From the NCBI GenBank assembly GCA_037447655.1, contig JBBHKE010001282.1:1-27790 (forward strand): a DNA stretch of 27,790 nucleotides. The letters are read 5' to 3'. This DNA comes from Zygnema cylindricum. Lineage: Eukaryota; Streptophyta; Zygnematophyceae; Zygnematales; Zygnemataceae. Positions 9,530 to 21,500 of this stretch are shown here, one piece after another. Each line of letters begins with the position of its first letter. Position 1 is the stretch's first letter. The notes under the pieces were generated by a model. That model made no database searches. It was not told the DNA's origin and saw nothing but the letters and a program-made list of their open reading frames with translations. The position numbers and the translations under genes were made by a program.

Positions 9530-10843
9530 AACCTTAACGCAAAGGCTAGTTAACACCAGACTAACGAAGAGGAACAATTCATGCATGTACGCGAATCTGA
9601 ACCGTGTAAAATATGTTTTGATCTGACGGTCGGCATTGTAGCCGCCACGCGAAGTGAGCTTTTGGCGGCATTCGGAGATAGCGTCACGCGGTGCCACGTG
9701 GCGCCACGTTATTTGATACTAGAGAAGATGGAAGGAGGAACCATGGCTCCCGATTTGATAGGTGTCACCTTGTAGACCATGTCGTACAATATCCGTACAA
9801 TAAGTACATCGCCTAATGTACATTCTTGTACTATAAAGTGTTCCTATTGGACTAGGGTTTAGTAGTAGGTAGTCGTGAGTAGGCAGATCAAGACTTAGTG
9901 ATATTTAGGTACCTCTCTCTAAGAGAGCTTGTAACTATAAAGATCATCTTTGACCAGCCATAACTTAATGCTCGGGTGAACAAATTCAGTGATTCTTTTT
10001 GTTGTAGACTCAGGGGAGTCCAAGCTACACAGGGGTGTAGTTGGTCAGAGTCTTTGCGTGCCAGGGTGGCACTTATTCAGTGGGAAAGTCAAAGTGGGGA
10101 ATATTGTCCAAAAACACATATTCAAGCTTTGCATTCTGTGGTGGAACTGAGCACACAGAATGTCTTCTCTTCACAGGGGTGAAGGCGTATTGGGGTTCTA
10201 ATTGTCAAGGGATCATTCATTTGGGTTTATATCAACTTGGAGTCAACACTATCTAGATTAGCTTCTTTTGGATCTGCGAATTCTGTGGGCAATGGAGCCC
10301 ATAGAATTTCAGTTTTTTTGACGCCATAAGAATCGAAGTGGACCTACGGGCCCCTTAAAACCATAGTTCTTCTATAATCTTGAATTACAAAGGATATTTT
10401 GATCATTAAATTAGTATAACCGTTTAGATTCGTATTATTTTTCATTCATTAAAATCATTAAAACAACATTCAAATTTCGCAGAATTTATATAACTGGTCG
10501 AAATGCATATCAACATAACCAAATTTGAAAATTCAATCCAGTGGCAAATTGTTGCTGTTTATCACTTTTCTCAACTTTAAGGGGGTTTCGAACGCTCATC
10601 TAAAAACAAATGGACAGATGAGATTAAGCTTTCCTAAATAGATTCGCCGAACTTATCTCATTAGCGTCCGAATGCGTGTCCCTCGAAATCGTTAACTGGA
10701 CGTCAATTTTTTGTGTGTCTATTGTACTCCATACGATACATAAGTTTTACTTGTTTCATAAGATTCGTATTTTAGTGTAACTATAACATTTTAGGCTAAA
10801 GGTTTATTTCAATCGCAAATTCGATTTTTATTTCTCTCTAACC
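9530..10843. other. Non-coding stretch, possible decayed retroelement in 9960-10340
   Basis: No open frame of substance is present. Between about 9950 and 10340 the text has words I associate with plant LTR-element untranslated regions (gaccagccataactt, aagtggggaatattgt, ggacctacgggcccc), but no paired long terminal repeats, primer-binding site or protein domain can be shown. At about 9690-9712 there is a palindromic ggtgccacgtggcgcc G-box cluster. The remainder is AT-rich. Confidence 0.3.
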
Positions 10844-11297
10844 CAAAATGCTACTGTTCGGTATCGGGTAGTTTCATATCGCGATAATTTCGATATTCGA
10901 TATATCGAATATCGATTGAGGAAAGTCCTCGATATATCGTATCGCGACCAACATAAATTATCGCGATATATATCGCGATATATTGTATTTTATAAAATAA
11001 AATTTTATTTAATATGTTGTTTTAGCGATGACGACAATTTTTCTGAAACGCGACGTACGACGTGATTTTCGTTCCAAGACTTAAAAGGTAACGCTGTAAA
11101 ATGTAACCGACGAAAAAGTACTAATACTGTAATACTAATTCATATAGTTACTTATTTAGTACGTATTACGGTACAAAACTTCACATATGAAAACTTGAAA
11201 CCCACACTAATTTAGTCAAAGTATGAAATGAAAAAAAAAATGCAGACTGTTTGTTTCAGGCATGAATTTTTATTATTATTTTTATTTATTAATTTTT

Positions 11298-11547
11298 GAA
11301 GTGTAAAAAATGAGAATTCTTATTATTATTTTTATTCAATAGTTTATGAAGTGTATAAAATGTGATATTTTATTCTTATTTAAATTAATCATTTTTTGAA
11401 GTGTACAAAATGTGAGTTTTAATTATTATTTTTATTTATTATTTTTTAAAGTGTATAAAATGTGAACTATTATTTTTTTTATTATTAATTATTTTTTGAA
11501 GTGTACAAATTGTAAAATCTTATTCTTATTCTTATTTTTATTAATTA
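11298..11547. repeat. 50-bp minisatellite, five units, inside the hAT element
   Basis: The word gaagtgta (aaagtgta in one unit) recurs at 11298, 11348, 11398, 11448 and 11498, an exact 50-base spacing. Each is followed by aaaatgtga-like text and a ttattatttttatt run. Units differ by scattered substitutions, so the array is not recent. Confidence 0.85.
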
Positions 11548-11554
11548 GAGTAGC

Positions 11555-11620
11555 AGTAGCTAGTACTACTTGCAGCAACAGTAGCTAGTACTACTTGCAG
11601 CAACAGTAGCTAGTACTAAC
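11555..11620. repeat. 25-bp tandem repeat, about 2.6 units
   Basis: The unit agtagctagtactacttgca plus gcaac starts at 11555, 11580 and 11605, with the last unit partial. The first two units are nearly identical. It is followed by a CTGCAG-rich segment to about 11690. Confidence 0.85.
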
Positions 11621-11995
11621 ATCTGCACTAACATTTGCAGTAGCACTAGTTCTGGCTGCAGCGGCACGTAGTTCTAGCAGCTGCAGCTAATCAATTCTCA
11701 ACCAATTAGGTTCAAATTAATCCATTTACAGTGCGATTCGCAGTTTCTAAAAAAAAAAAAACATCCTCCACCACTTTGTCAGTTGTCCTCTTCTTCCGAG
11801 AACTGACTAGCAAGATTTTTTTTTTTTTAGAAGCTTCATATATCGGTGATGCGATATATCGGCGATATATCAGCAATATATCGCGATAATTTGAAATTTG
11901 ATATATCGAAGCGATATATCGATTATCCGGAACCTGAAATTCGATATATATCGAATATCGACAAATGGTCCTCGATACCCAACACTACAAAATGC

Positions 11996-12168
11996 GCTTA
12001 GTTACGAACGAGGGCATCTCGCATTACGTGAGACGTCCTTCGCGCCAAGAGTCAAACACCTTCCGGACGTACGAAATCAAAAGTAGGCATTTTAAACGAC
12101 CAATACAGGCTGCGCTTTGAACAACCGATTTTTGTGCATCCCGAATAATTAATTTACAAAATCTTGTG
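11996..12168. other. Short non-coding gap between the hAT element and foldback copy 2
   Basis: I see no gene or clear repeat. The sequence includes a CpG-rich part at about 12001-12080. Confidence 0.4.
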
Positions 12169-12176
12169 GTATGAGT

Positions 12177-13135
12177 CATATGTTTAAAAGTAGGCGTTTT
12201 TATGGTAAGCCCTTGGTAGGCGCACAAAACTTGGCACAAATCTCGCGCAGAGTAGGCATACTGTATGTGTGTGCGTTTGTGCCATAGTTGTTCAAATCGC
12301 ACGATTTTTTCCTTTTACGATTAAACGTATAATTCGTGATTTGGAATAAATCGAAAAAAACGTGATGTACTTTCTCTGTCCGTAAACCTAACGAGATTTT
12401 ACGAAACTGTAACGGTATTTACAAGATTCGACGGTTTTGTACAAAAAAGCACCAATTTGTCTAAAAGATACGCTAGACTTCGAGTACTTTCCGTAAACTC
12501 AATGAAATTTAACGTAAACGCATTTAATTGTTCAAAATTGTACGGACTATGACGAAAAGTTTTGAACTGCATGAAAAATGTACAAACGCGGGATATATAA
12601 TAATTTATTTTTGTTTTCGGGTAATGAATATACGGACGAAAATTCATTAACCATTTTATGATTTTTCAAAAGGTTCAATGCGTTTGTTACGTATAATTCG
12701 TATGGATTAAATCGCTCGCACTAAACCCGTGAACAACTATGGTTTGTGCACTTTTGTAAACGCATTAACTGACCTACGATCATAGTACATCGCGACGCCG
12801 CTGACGAAATTTTAGAATGGCCAGCGTAGAGATGAGTTGTGTTATGGGCTTTTATGTGATCTTCTTACATCGCGACTTTGATCAGCGACTCGTCCGATCG
12901 TCCGAACTCACGGTTTAAATAAAATATCAAAACCAGAGATTTTATTTTTTTGTCCGAATGTTTTTCAAAATTTAGACATGACGTTTAATTCTCTATCGAT
13001 CGATGTGGAACTCAACCCTGTTACTATTTTTTTTCATTTTGAGACCAATACAATATGGGTCTTAAGGTCATATTGTATGTTTTACATACAATAGGCATAT
13101 TGTATGGGCCTACTTTCACCTACTTTTGAATTATG
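12177..13135. mobile_element. Foldback element family A, copy 2, inverted, with target duplication
   Basis: The left end CATATGTTTAAAAGTAGGCG and the right end, read inward on the minus strand, CATAATTCAAAAGTAGGTG are inverted repeats. The flanks are GTATGAGT (12169-12176) and GTATGAGC (13136-13143), seven of eight identical, consistent with an 8-bp target duplication. The element is the reverse-orientation relative of 6383-6930. It is longer because it has received the nested element at 12283-12741; without that insert and one duplication it would be about 490 bases. Superfamily is uncertain: the 8-bp duplication fits hAT or P-like elements, but CATAG ends do not match the usual hAT consensus. 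Confidence 0.8.
12283..12741. mobile_element. Nested element (CATAGTTGTTCA ends) with perfect 8-bp target duplication
   Basis: This 459-base element begins CATAGTTGTTCA and ends TGAACAACTATG, exact reverse complements. It is flanked by identical octamers GTTTGTGC at 12275-12282 and 12742-12749. The subterminal parts also pair imperfectly (gattaaacgtataattcg near the left end against cgtataattcgtatggatta near the right end). The related copy at 6383-6930 has continuous sequence at the equivalent place (near gtgcacaacgcaaaca, about 6841-6856), serving as an empty site. It has no transposase frame. Confidence 0.85.
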
Positions 13136-13143
13136 GTATGAGC

Positions 13144-14955
13144 AATTGTTGAGATTCTGTACACATCATGTCGGTTCATTAAAGACGAATCGATCTTACA
13201 ATTTTTTGTTGCGATTCGCTGATTTAAAACTTGCTATGGCCAGGGTGACGTCGTGAGGCTTCATGTGACGTCGAACTATGTCCTTTCGTTTTGGAAGTTT
13301 AGTCTCTGTGCATCACGTCACGCCTTTGTTTGACTACGTGTCCTCTCGTGCTGACCTATTTTACCGTATATGCTACAACGGCGGATCATGTATACCCAAA
13401 TCAGCGTTATGGAGAAATTACAATTAAACATTTTTTTGAAAATGGTATTGATACACAAATTAGAGTAAATGACACTAATTCATTATATGCACTAATAATT
13501 TCTATACGCTAATAACGATTCACGGTGTAGTTTGAAATTTTAAGAGTCGCTGAGAAGATTCATGTACGAAAAGGTACGAATCCGTATTGTTATTCGAAAT
13601 ATTTTTCCAATTTCCATGGACCTGTCAAAACTAAGCTTAAGACGATGTACTCTCGTAAATTGTGACGTCAATAACGTCGCCGTATGTGCCCTTCGTGAGA
13701 GGGTCTGTTCACCAGCTGGCATGACCCATTTTCAATTATTAGGCGATTCATGACCGTCCAAATTATCATTTTACGGCCATAACTACCCAATTATCGAAAA
13801 AGAGTCGATGGGTTTGAACTCTGAACATGAACTACAGAACAGCATACCTCCCATGAGAGGCCACACGTGTTCGATGAACTACGTATTATACGCGTGTAAT
13901 ATGCAATACTGAATTTTTCTCGAACCGTATGGTGAAACTAAGATTAAACAAGGTAAGTTCGCTAAGTTTCAAGTACATGGAGACGCACCCTAAAAGATTA
14001 TTACTCTAGGACTACAGAAACAGCGTGGAAAATGACAAATTTTAATGCATCCTGATCATCATCACCTCTTCGAAATGTGCCGCTGCTGGCCAATGAAATG
14101 TCGTACGCCTTGCAAATCATTGGTTTATGCAGACTGGCGCTTTAGATTCCATGAGAACGAAGCAAACAAAGTTTCAAGGTTCACCGGTTTTACACGGCTC
14201 TTTGAAGGCGTTAAAAAGTAGAATCTGGACAAAAATCGGCATAGCCTCCACCGACATCCGCAGGGATTTTTTACATTCAGATCTGCCATGCGTGCAATCG
14301 GGAGCCGACGTGAGGTCGAAACTCTGCCATACTTTGGCCACGTCATAAAAAATCATAAAATATCTCTCTGCCCCTATATCATTTGCCTGTTACAAACATT
14401 TTCCTCCTTTCAAAGACAGTATCCGTACATTTTCTTTTGACACCTGGCCTTTCCAAGAATGCTGAATCAACTTACCGCCTTTCGAATTCGCCTGAAAGTC
14501 TTGGCGCGATGCACCACCCCTCGCCTTTCCAAGCAATTTCGAAGACTGTGCTGCACTACGGACTGCGTTGCCGGGAATTTGCCTTGGCAGACACGTTTTA
14601 CGCAGCGCCCACCACATGGAGCCGTACATAATAGCTGTTCAGACGTGTCAATTCCAAGCAACAATGCTCCACCGCCATACTTCCGCCACGTGCTCATTTA
14701 TTTCAACCGTGTGATTTTGCTCCCGAGGTCTCCCTTTGGCCCCCGCTTTGAATTTTCAAGAGAACCAACACGTACACATGGAACTGACGCCTTTTAGTTA
14801 ACTTTACGGCACGTACATCCAGGAAAAAATTTAAACCGCACATGCTTCTGTTATTGCTCGCAGCGTGCCACGTCTGTGTGTAACACATCCGAGCGGTAGA
14901 GCAACCACTTTGGCACCAAAATCCCGCGCGATTTTAAAAGAAAAACATACGTGGC
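13144..14955. other. Non-coding stretch upstream of the DnaJ-type gene
   Basis: Several short open frames overlap on both strands between 14125 and 14890, but none resembles a known family and none has a clear splice partner. ACGT-core motifs occur at about 13246-13274 and 13664-13676 (tgacgtcaataacgtc). At 13962-13992 there is one end of the AGGGTG repeat. The last few hundred bases (about 14600-14955) should contain the promoter of the gene at 16387, but no TATA box can be assigned with certainty. Confidence 0.4.
13962..13992. repeat. Solitary copy of the AGGGTGCGTC repeat end
   Basis: The sequence ctaagtttcaagtacatgga followed by gacgcaccct matches 8940-8970 (ctaagtttgaagtacatagg followed by gacgcaccct) with only a few differences. 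The text on either side is not similar, which suggests a shared transposon terminus. Confidence 0.6.
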
Positions 14956-16386
14956 AACACCGATAAGAAGTATCGCTGTTCACCGTGTAGTTTCTTCAAT
15001 TGCGCGGTAAGGGACTCGCAGTTCGTCCAGTCATTTCTATGCTGTTAAGCTAACTTAGACCAGTTCCAACTGTGGCTGTCACATGAAACGTCTATATTGT
15101 GCAGTTTGGAAAAGCTTTCTTATTGTACACAGCGATTAACTGTGACTTCTTTCCAGAACTACAATATTTTCTCTTCACATTTTGTTTCTCTAGATCATTT
15201 TCCTTCGTTTTTACTTCACTTCTTGATCCTAGTATTTTCATTCTGACACTCATTATTACATTAACGTACTTGATCTTTGGTTTAGGAGATTGTTAATTTC
15301 ATTTTGTGTTTTGTCAATTCTCTGGCGAGTCTAGGTCTCAATCACGGGAATTGGCCCCATCCTAATCCGTGTATCAAGAGAATTTACTTCTTTTTAAAAA
15401 TTTCGACTTGAAGGGGACACAATATTACTTTTTTGTTTTTGTAGTTACCGAGGCGGTTGAAGAAGTAAGCTACTCTCTCAATTGTTTGTCTCAATACATG
15501 ATCTGAGTTTGGTAAACGTGACTGCTAGAATCATGTTTTCTCTTCGTCATAATCTGTTATTGAGTTTCCTTCGTGTCTCTTTAAGGCCGAACACAAGAAC
15601 GTCATGTAAACTCGTGTTATGCTAGTTAGTATGTGCTGGAATGAGTTTTGACGGCAAATTGCAATTTGTTGTTGTTAATCTGCGATCTCTGTTATTGATT
15701 TCATGCCATGTTTCAAGCGTTTTTCGAAGTATAATTATGCTGCTTTCTTATGTGTTACGTATGGTTGTTAGATGGAGAAAGAATGTGAATTGTATGTCTC
15801 CTGTGTTCTTGAAGCTGTGCGATCAATCATCCGGACATTAGGGTGATTGCTTTCTTAATTATTATAGTAGCAAAGCTGGTCTCTCTTTTGGAATTGATGT
15901 ATTTTGGATGCTTCTTCGGGTTAGCTATTGCAAGTTTTTTTAAAGTTCATGAGAGTGAAAACATTTGGAAATTCTGTATGTGGTTATATTAAATGAAACG
16001 TGAATAGGCAGACGTAATACACATAGCTTTTTGTACCCGCATACAACATTTCCAATTGTGTTGCAGTTTGAACTGAGGTCCCGTGCCTGTTCTAGCCGGT
16101 GAGAGGGTATTATTGTGGTTTGCATTTTATTGTGTCTTTGTTTGTTTTGATCGGTTTGCTCGTTTTGCTCGTTTTGCTGGACTGTTTATGTTTGGCTCAC
16201 ATTTCTGCACAGTTTTCGAGGTTGTGGTCTCATTAAGGCGCCATCGATTAGGGTTTGTGTAAATATGTGTCCACACTGCTTCTGTTATGATTTGGAATTC
16301 CCTCATAGCATGATGATATGTTTTTTTTGCTGATGATCGTCTGATTTGATTTGTTTTGATTTGCAGAAACAAAAAAGCTTGCAGTA

Positions 16387-16959
16387 ATGTCACCCGGTTT
16401 AGCACTGCCAGCTGTCATGGCTCAGTGTGTGGGCATGGCGGCCGGAATGTTGGCAGTGAAAACAATTCTGGACCAGGAGAAGGCTATGGCTCCTCCTTAC
16501 AATCCTTGTCCAACTTGCAATGGAACTCGTGAAGTGCCTTGTTTATGCAATAAGTAAGTAACTTGCCTTGTTTTTGCCTCTGTTTTTCTGTGAATCTAGA
16601 AAACTTCTTTTCATTCTGAATTTGTTTATTGTCAGTTTATTTGTCTTGTAGTGGTTGGTTGGAGGTCAGTTTATTGTTAGTTTATTTTCTTGTTGTATTT
16701 TTGTGATGGCTTTATGCAAGCTGTTTTCTCCTTGATTTCTCTCTCTCTCTCTCTCTCCCTCTTCTCTCGTCCTTGTGTAAATTTCTTCTTTGCTAGGTAA
16801 AAAATTGAAGGTTTATCTTTTTTATCTCGCAGGTGGTCGGATGGCGATGTGGGGTGTGGATCGTGTCGAGGCTCGGGTAGAGCACGGTGCAGTAGTTGTG
16901 GAGGGTCGGGAACTGGAAGAGCGTTACCTTCACGGATTCGAGTGAGGAGTAGAGACTAG
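16387..16959 (+). CDS. DnaJ-type cysteine-rich zinc-finger protein, 97 aa, two coding exons
   Basis: The coding exons are 16387-16553 and 16833-16959, joined by a GTAAGT...GCAG intron that splits the Lys-56 codon. The product has 97 residues. Residues 5-28 are hydrophobic (LALPAVMAQCVGMAAGMLAV), which could be a membrane segment or part of a targeting sequence. The rest carries paired cysteines in the pattern of the DnaJ/Hsp40 zinc domain: C41-x2-C44-NG, C52-x-C54, C64-GSC67-RGSG and C75-SSC78-GGSG. There is no J domain, so it belongs to the plant class of DnaJ zinc-finger-only proteins (relatives of BSD2 and LQY1), several of which act in plastids in assembly or redox chaperoning. The function here is inferred only from the domain. 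A long 5' leader intron is possible (donor GTAAGG at 15007, acceptor at about 16366), because the ATG follows a clear TTTGCAG acceptor and no coding is seen upstream. It converges with the minus-strand gene ending at 18507. Confidence 0.85.
16554..16832 (+). other. Intron of the DnaJ-type gene, with (CT)n tract
   Basis: The intron is 279 bases, begins GTAAGT and ends CTCGCAG. It is T-rich as plant introns are, and it contains a CT microsatellite at about 16737-16760. Confidence 0.85.
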
Positions 16960-17541
16960 GATTTTGTGTGTTTTCAGGGGAAATATGATTTTTTCGTTAT
17001 TGCTATAATGACATCAAAGATGGCATGTTGCACTGGGATGGGCGCTTTGGCTTGTTACATATTCAACTATATTGTGATTACATTCTTCGTAGTGAAAGGT
17101 TTAAGAATTTTCTTGGCAATGTTCGATTGTGCCTCCTAATGGTGGTAAAAGAGAGTATGGGAAAAAAACTGTTGTAGAAAGAGATAATGGGAGATATGGC
17201 CAGGGACTTTTCTGGCCGATTTTTTTTTGCTAGTATTAATTTACAGCTGTTTCGCCGTTAGAAGGTGATTTTGCTGTTAGAAAGAAAATCATATTTCCCT
17301 TTTTAGACCTTTGTATGTTTTCCTGTCCTCGTTCTCTTTCACTCAGTTCTTTTGGTAGTCTATTGAGTGTTGACTTCAATTTTTGAGGGGGAGGAGCAGG
17401 AGAAGCTTTGTAAATAATGTTTAAGCTTACAACCATTTGTCATTTCAATTGAATAATGTGTCCATTGAGTAATGAATTTTTTTCGTCCCTTAATGAAAAT
17501 GAAAGTCAACAAGTATATCTTGTTTGTAATATCAGAAACCA

Positions 17542-17547
17542 AATAAA
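17542..17547 (+). promoter_or_regulatory. Candidate polyadenylation signal AATAAA for the DnaJ-type gene
   Basis: AATAAA lies about 580 bases after the stop codon, following a T/G-rich region. That would make the 3' untranslated region long. Plant signals are loose and an earlier cleavage site is equally possible. Confidence 0.3.
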
Positions 17548-17551
17548 TTGA

Positions 17552-17959
17552 TTACTGGATGGAATGGGATTGTGTTGTTGAGGAAGTTCCTGTTTTTTTA
17601 CATGGATGGTACTTGTCTACAGTTTCAGTTTGAAGACTATGGATATGCTGGTCATGGCAGTGAACTAATTTGGTGACTGTAGTCTGTTTTCTGTGAGGAT
17701 TCTGGAGGACTTTTATATGAAACTTTCTACAATGGCTATCAACGTAAATCCTTCCCTGTTTGTACATGGGAGTTCTGTATAAGACATTGAAAATAGCATC
17801 TATCACACTTTCGTAGGACACTGAATGTATGATATAGCATCCAAAGGTGGTTCCTAATACCCGGTCCTTCAGCGATGGTTCAAGGAGGGCTCTCTTGTAA
17901 TGCGCTTGGGAGTTGTCTGTGGTCGAGGAGGCATGGACAATCCGGCACATCTGTTTCAA
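17552..17959 (-). other. 135-codon open frame of unknown status
   Basis: The minus strand is open for 135 codons from an ATG at 17959, with fairly balanced composition (for example ALLEPSLKDRVLGTTFGCYI). I recognise no family, and it has no clear splice partner. It lies in the convergent gap after the DnaJ-type gene. It may be an antisense artefact of that gene's 3' region or a small lineage-specific gene. Confidence 0.15.
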
Positions 17960-18506
17960 AGTTTGAATATGTTGAAGCCTCTATTCAGTCGTTACTTGGA
18001 CATTAGCGTTGAATCAGAATGGTAATCATTTAGCAGTTCAATCTCAGCAGTATTTGCTTATGTAGAAGATTACTTGCAAACAGACAGCCGACAGTTGAGC
18101 TATGTATTCATTGTAATGACTTGTAGGATGGCATCAGGGTGACAAAGTTTGATCTCCTTTCAAATGTGAATAGTGCACTTTGCACAGCTCATTGCGTAAA
18201 TCGTCGAAACTGTACAAATTACTTCAATGCAATTACCCCATGAAGGAATCTACTTTAGATGAACCACACTTAACAGGAAAAAATAACCCTCAAGCGAGGG
18301 AAAATTTTGCAATTGTATCTCTCTTATGAAGTTTTGGCATTTTTTCTATGCTTAGAAGAACAATCTTATTCTCAACTAGCTATCTTTTTTTGTTGTGCAC
18401 GAACTCTCAAAGTCATAATGTGGACAAATCTACTTACGCTGACCAATAATGGATTTCGCCCCTGCATTCTCCCTACACAAAGAGTTTCTGTTCTTAGGTC
18501 TCTGCG
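17960..18506. other. Intergenic region between convergent genes
   Basis: I see no gene or repeat. It should contain the 3' ends of the plus-strand DnaJ-type gene and the minus-strand DCL-like gene. No clear AATAAA was found on the minus strand. Confidence 0.4.
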
Positions 18507-21500
18507 TCATTCTCCACATATCTCAACTAAATATCTCTTTCCATTTGCTCCAAGAAAGATTCCTCGTTTGCCTAGAAGACTATTCGGATTTACATTCCTT
18601 GTTTCTACATTTGGTGTTTCTCCATTTGGTGTTTCTTCTAGTCTTACATTATGCAGCACTCGATGATCGTTAACTAAATTTCCTTCTCTAACAAGATCAC
18701 TATCTATATAATTACCATTCATGCTGCCAACTGTCTGGGGCTCCATTTCTTTGGTTGTTGCTAACAAGAGTCTGTTGTCACGCTGGTGCTTTTTGAGTAA
18801 CTCGGCAGTGGTTTTCCTATAAGAAAAATCTTCCTCGGTCCCATCAACTCTCTCCACAAAAAAACATACTGACCACGAGTCGTTTTGGAACATGTGCCCG
18901 ACCTGAAAAATATAACACCGTGAACCACTATTAGTATCAAGAAGAAATTAGTACAAGGACTGTTTTAGTGTTAATTATTCTATTTCTGGTCCAAATGACG
19001 ACAACTGTTGAGGACCGCAAAAAGAATTAATGTAACAGCACCAACAGGGAGGATTTTTGTTAGCATAAGCTTTTAAAACAATAATACTAATGAACGAGTT
19101 TTCATGTCAGATTAAATGTGGTTTACATTTAACTCATGGTCTTCACCAGTCAGTCATAGAGTAATTACACAAACGAAATTTTACCCTTGTTTTGAGAGAA
19201 ATCGTTTTTACCCTCGTTTTTTGGTTTTTCTTTGTTGTTACAAAATCCACAATGAAGGTTAACACAATGGCTATGATTGAAACAGAGAAAATAAAGACAC
19301 CTTTCTAATCATAGTTTCAAATGTGCGAAACAATTGGGCAACGCTATATGTGGTTGACCCATAATACTATACGAGAATGAAATACGCATTTTACGTAAAA
19401 TACGTGTATAGTATGGGGTAATCACATGTAGCAATTCAAATTATTTTCACACATTTGATCTATATGCTTTGACCACAAACCTTTGAAGGGAACCACTTAA
19501 TAATGACCAGAAAACAGTTTGGGATCTACAACTATTTCGACAACTATTTTTGTATATGAAGAAAATACACCTCGATATTCCTCACCTTAATTTTTGAAAT
19601 GCCGACGCCAATCTTCTTTTCCTTTCGAGGATGAAACGCAACAATATTTTCTTCTATAAATCTTTGGTCCTCCGGTGATAAGTATTCACCTGGTTTATAC
19701 CTGTCATCTCAAACCAATCCAAACCAAACCAAAACTATTCTCCTTTTTTGCATTGGAAAAAGAAATGAAAAAACCAACAAAGAAACCGTTGGGGATTGTT
19801 TACGCCAGTCATCAAAATATGACCAAGCACGTGATTGGGTCCACTTCTACTCCAGAGTACTGAACTTCCGAATATTGTGGAAGGGGGCATATAATTGACT
19901 CTATATAAAAATATCCAACACCCATCGCTATTGGAGTTTATGAATTAATAACGTTAACAATTTAGTAGAATTGACTACACTGAAGTATGTCTTGCAACAT
20001 GGCTTATTATGGGCCTCTTAACTAAATAGCGTTATTTACACTCACATCATGACTTTGATTCAGAAAAATTTATTCACACGAATTAGAGTGATCACTTGAG
20101 TAGAGACAGGCATTGTAATTTACTGCTCCATAAAACCACTGGAGCTACTCTGTATGCCAAATACGTGACATTTGATGTGAGGAGCCTGTCTGCATAAAGA
20201 TCCATCTGATATTAAGGCAGCGCCCCATGTTGAAAATGATGAATACCGATACAACATCCCCACCCATGCTCCAGTGAAGACACAATAGAAAATTGGCGAG
20301 AGAGAGAGAGGGAGAGAAGCGAGAGAAGCCAGAGGGAGGAAAAGGAGGGGAGGGAGATGGGCGTGATTGCGGGATGGGCCAGGATCTTGAGGATATCGCA
20401 GATAAAAATACTGACGTTGATTTACAGTTGCATTTTGGTTGCTTTATTTTGTTGCACCACAGATTTGCTCATGGCAAGTGGCCGAACTATGCATACTCCT
20501 TCGCTACACTAAAGCACTTAAATAAACAACGGAATGGAAAGTAAATCATTACCTAAAAATTTGAGCAATAGAGGACATAAAATGTCAAACGGCTTTGACG
20601 TGTATATTTTTAAGCTGTTTATACGGTTTGATTCACATACAAATAATTACATGAAGAATTCTGTAAAAAAAGTGCGGATAGAGATGCTGTACACTATTAA
20701 GACTCTAACATCATCATCTTCCTGTATATAAGGGTGACAAATTGACCTACATGCAAAGAGGGAATGTATGTAACTGTTTTACGTTGGAGGATAGGAAATA
20801 CAGTTTCTTACAAGAATATAGAGAAAAGGGGTCCCAAAGAACTATGACAGACAGCAGGGCAAAACACAGCAATGCATTAATAATATCGTAAAAGTGGGAT
20901 GCTTTGCCTTTAGTTTTCACTGAAGGTTTCAATTCAATTAATAGGAAACTTAAGTAAGTCCCATTAAATGCCCGTGAGCTTTCCTAGAGGATGCAGAAAC
21001 ATATGACAATCAAGTTTTGACTTCAATTATGGGACTTACGTCCCATAAAATGCCTTGAGCTTTTCTAAAGGATGCAAGAAACAGATGATAATCAGAAGAG
21101 TGATTATCATTTGTTTGAGTGAGTGTGCAAAGAGTGAGCTTTGATACAGCGTAAAGCAATTAAGATGGATACAGGAAAAGTGTTAAGCAAACTCAAAAAA
21201 AAAAAACGGACTCACTGATCGTTCTTGCCGCCAAAATTAACCAGTAAATTTCTGCTCAACTCTTGACAGGTCAAAAAGGTCAAAAATGCATAAAAAATGA
21301 GAAAATGGTTAAACTTAGAAAAACCATGCAATACTCCAATAATGAGACAGCATAACCTCATGCCCAAACCTTCCTTGACCGATAATATAGCATGCTGAAT
21401 TTCCAAAATACATCTTGTATACATATTATCTCTGACAATCTCAATCTTCCAGAAAGACTGAGCTTCTCTCTCACATTTCTTCAGCTTTCGCAATCCCCAG

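Larger units (their letters stand above)
10852..11987. mobile_element. Non-autonomous hAT-type element with perfect 8-bp target duplication
   Basis: The terminal repeats are TACTGTTCGGTATCG on the left and, read from the right end, TAGTGTTGGGTATCG. They are flanked by identical octamers CAAAATGC at 10844-10851 and 11988-11995. An 8-bp duplication with TAGTG-like ends is the hallmark of the hAT superfamily. Subterminal regions on both sides (about 10868-10985 and 11836-11965) are packed with atatcgcgata and gatatatcga motifs, as expected for clustered transposase-binding sites. The interior is AT-rich with two tandem arrays and no transposase frame, so the element of 1136 bases is non-autonomous. 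Confidence 0.88.

Noticed and set aside
9950-10340. LTR retrotransposon
   Set aside because: There are suggestive words only. No paired long terminal repeats, primer-binding site, polypurine tract or gag/pol frame could be shown.
6383-13135. A single 6.8-kb transposon with long terminal inverted repeats
   Set aside because: The two outer segments are inverted copies, but each has its own inverted ends, and the right one is flanked by its own 8-bp duplication. Outer flanks do not match. Two separate insertions explain it better.
14125-14888. Small genes on either strand
   Set aside because: Several overlapping frames of 60-112 codons have no recognised similarity, no conserved start context and no splice logic. 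GC content alone explains them.
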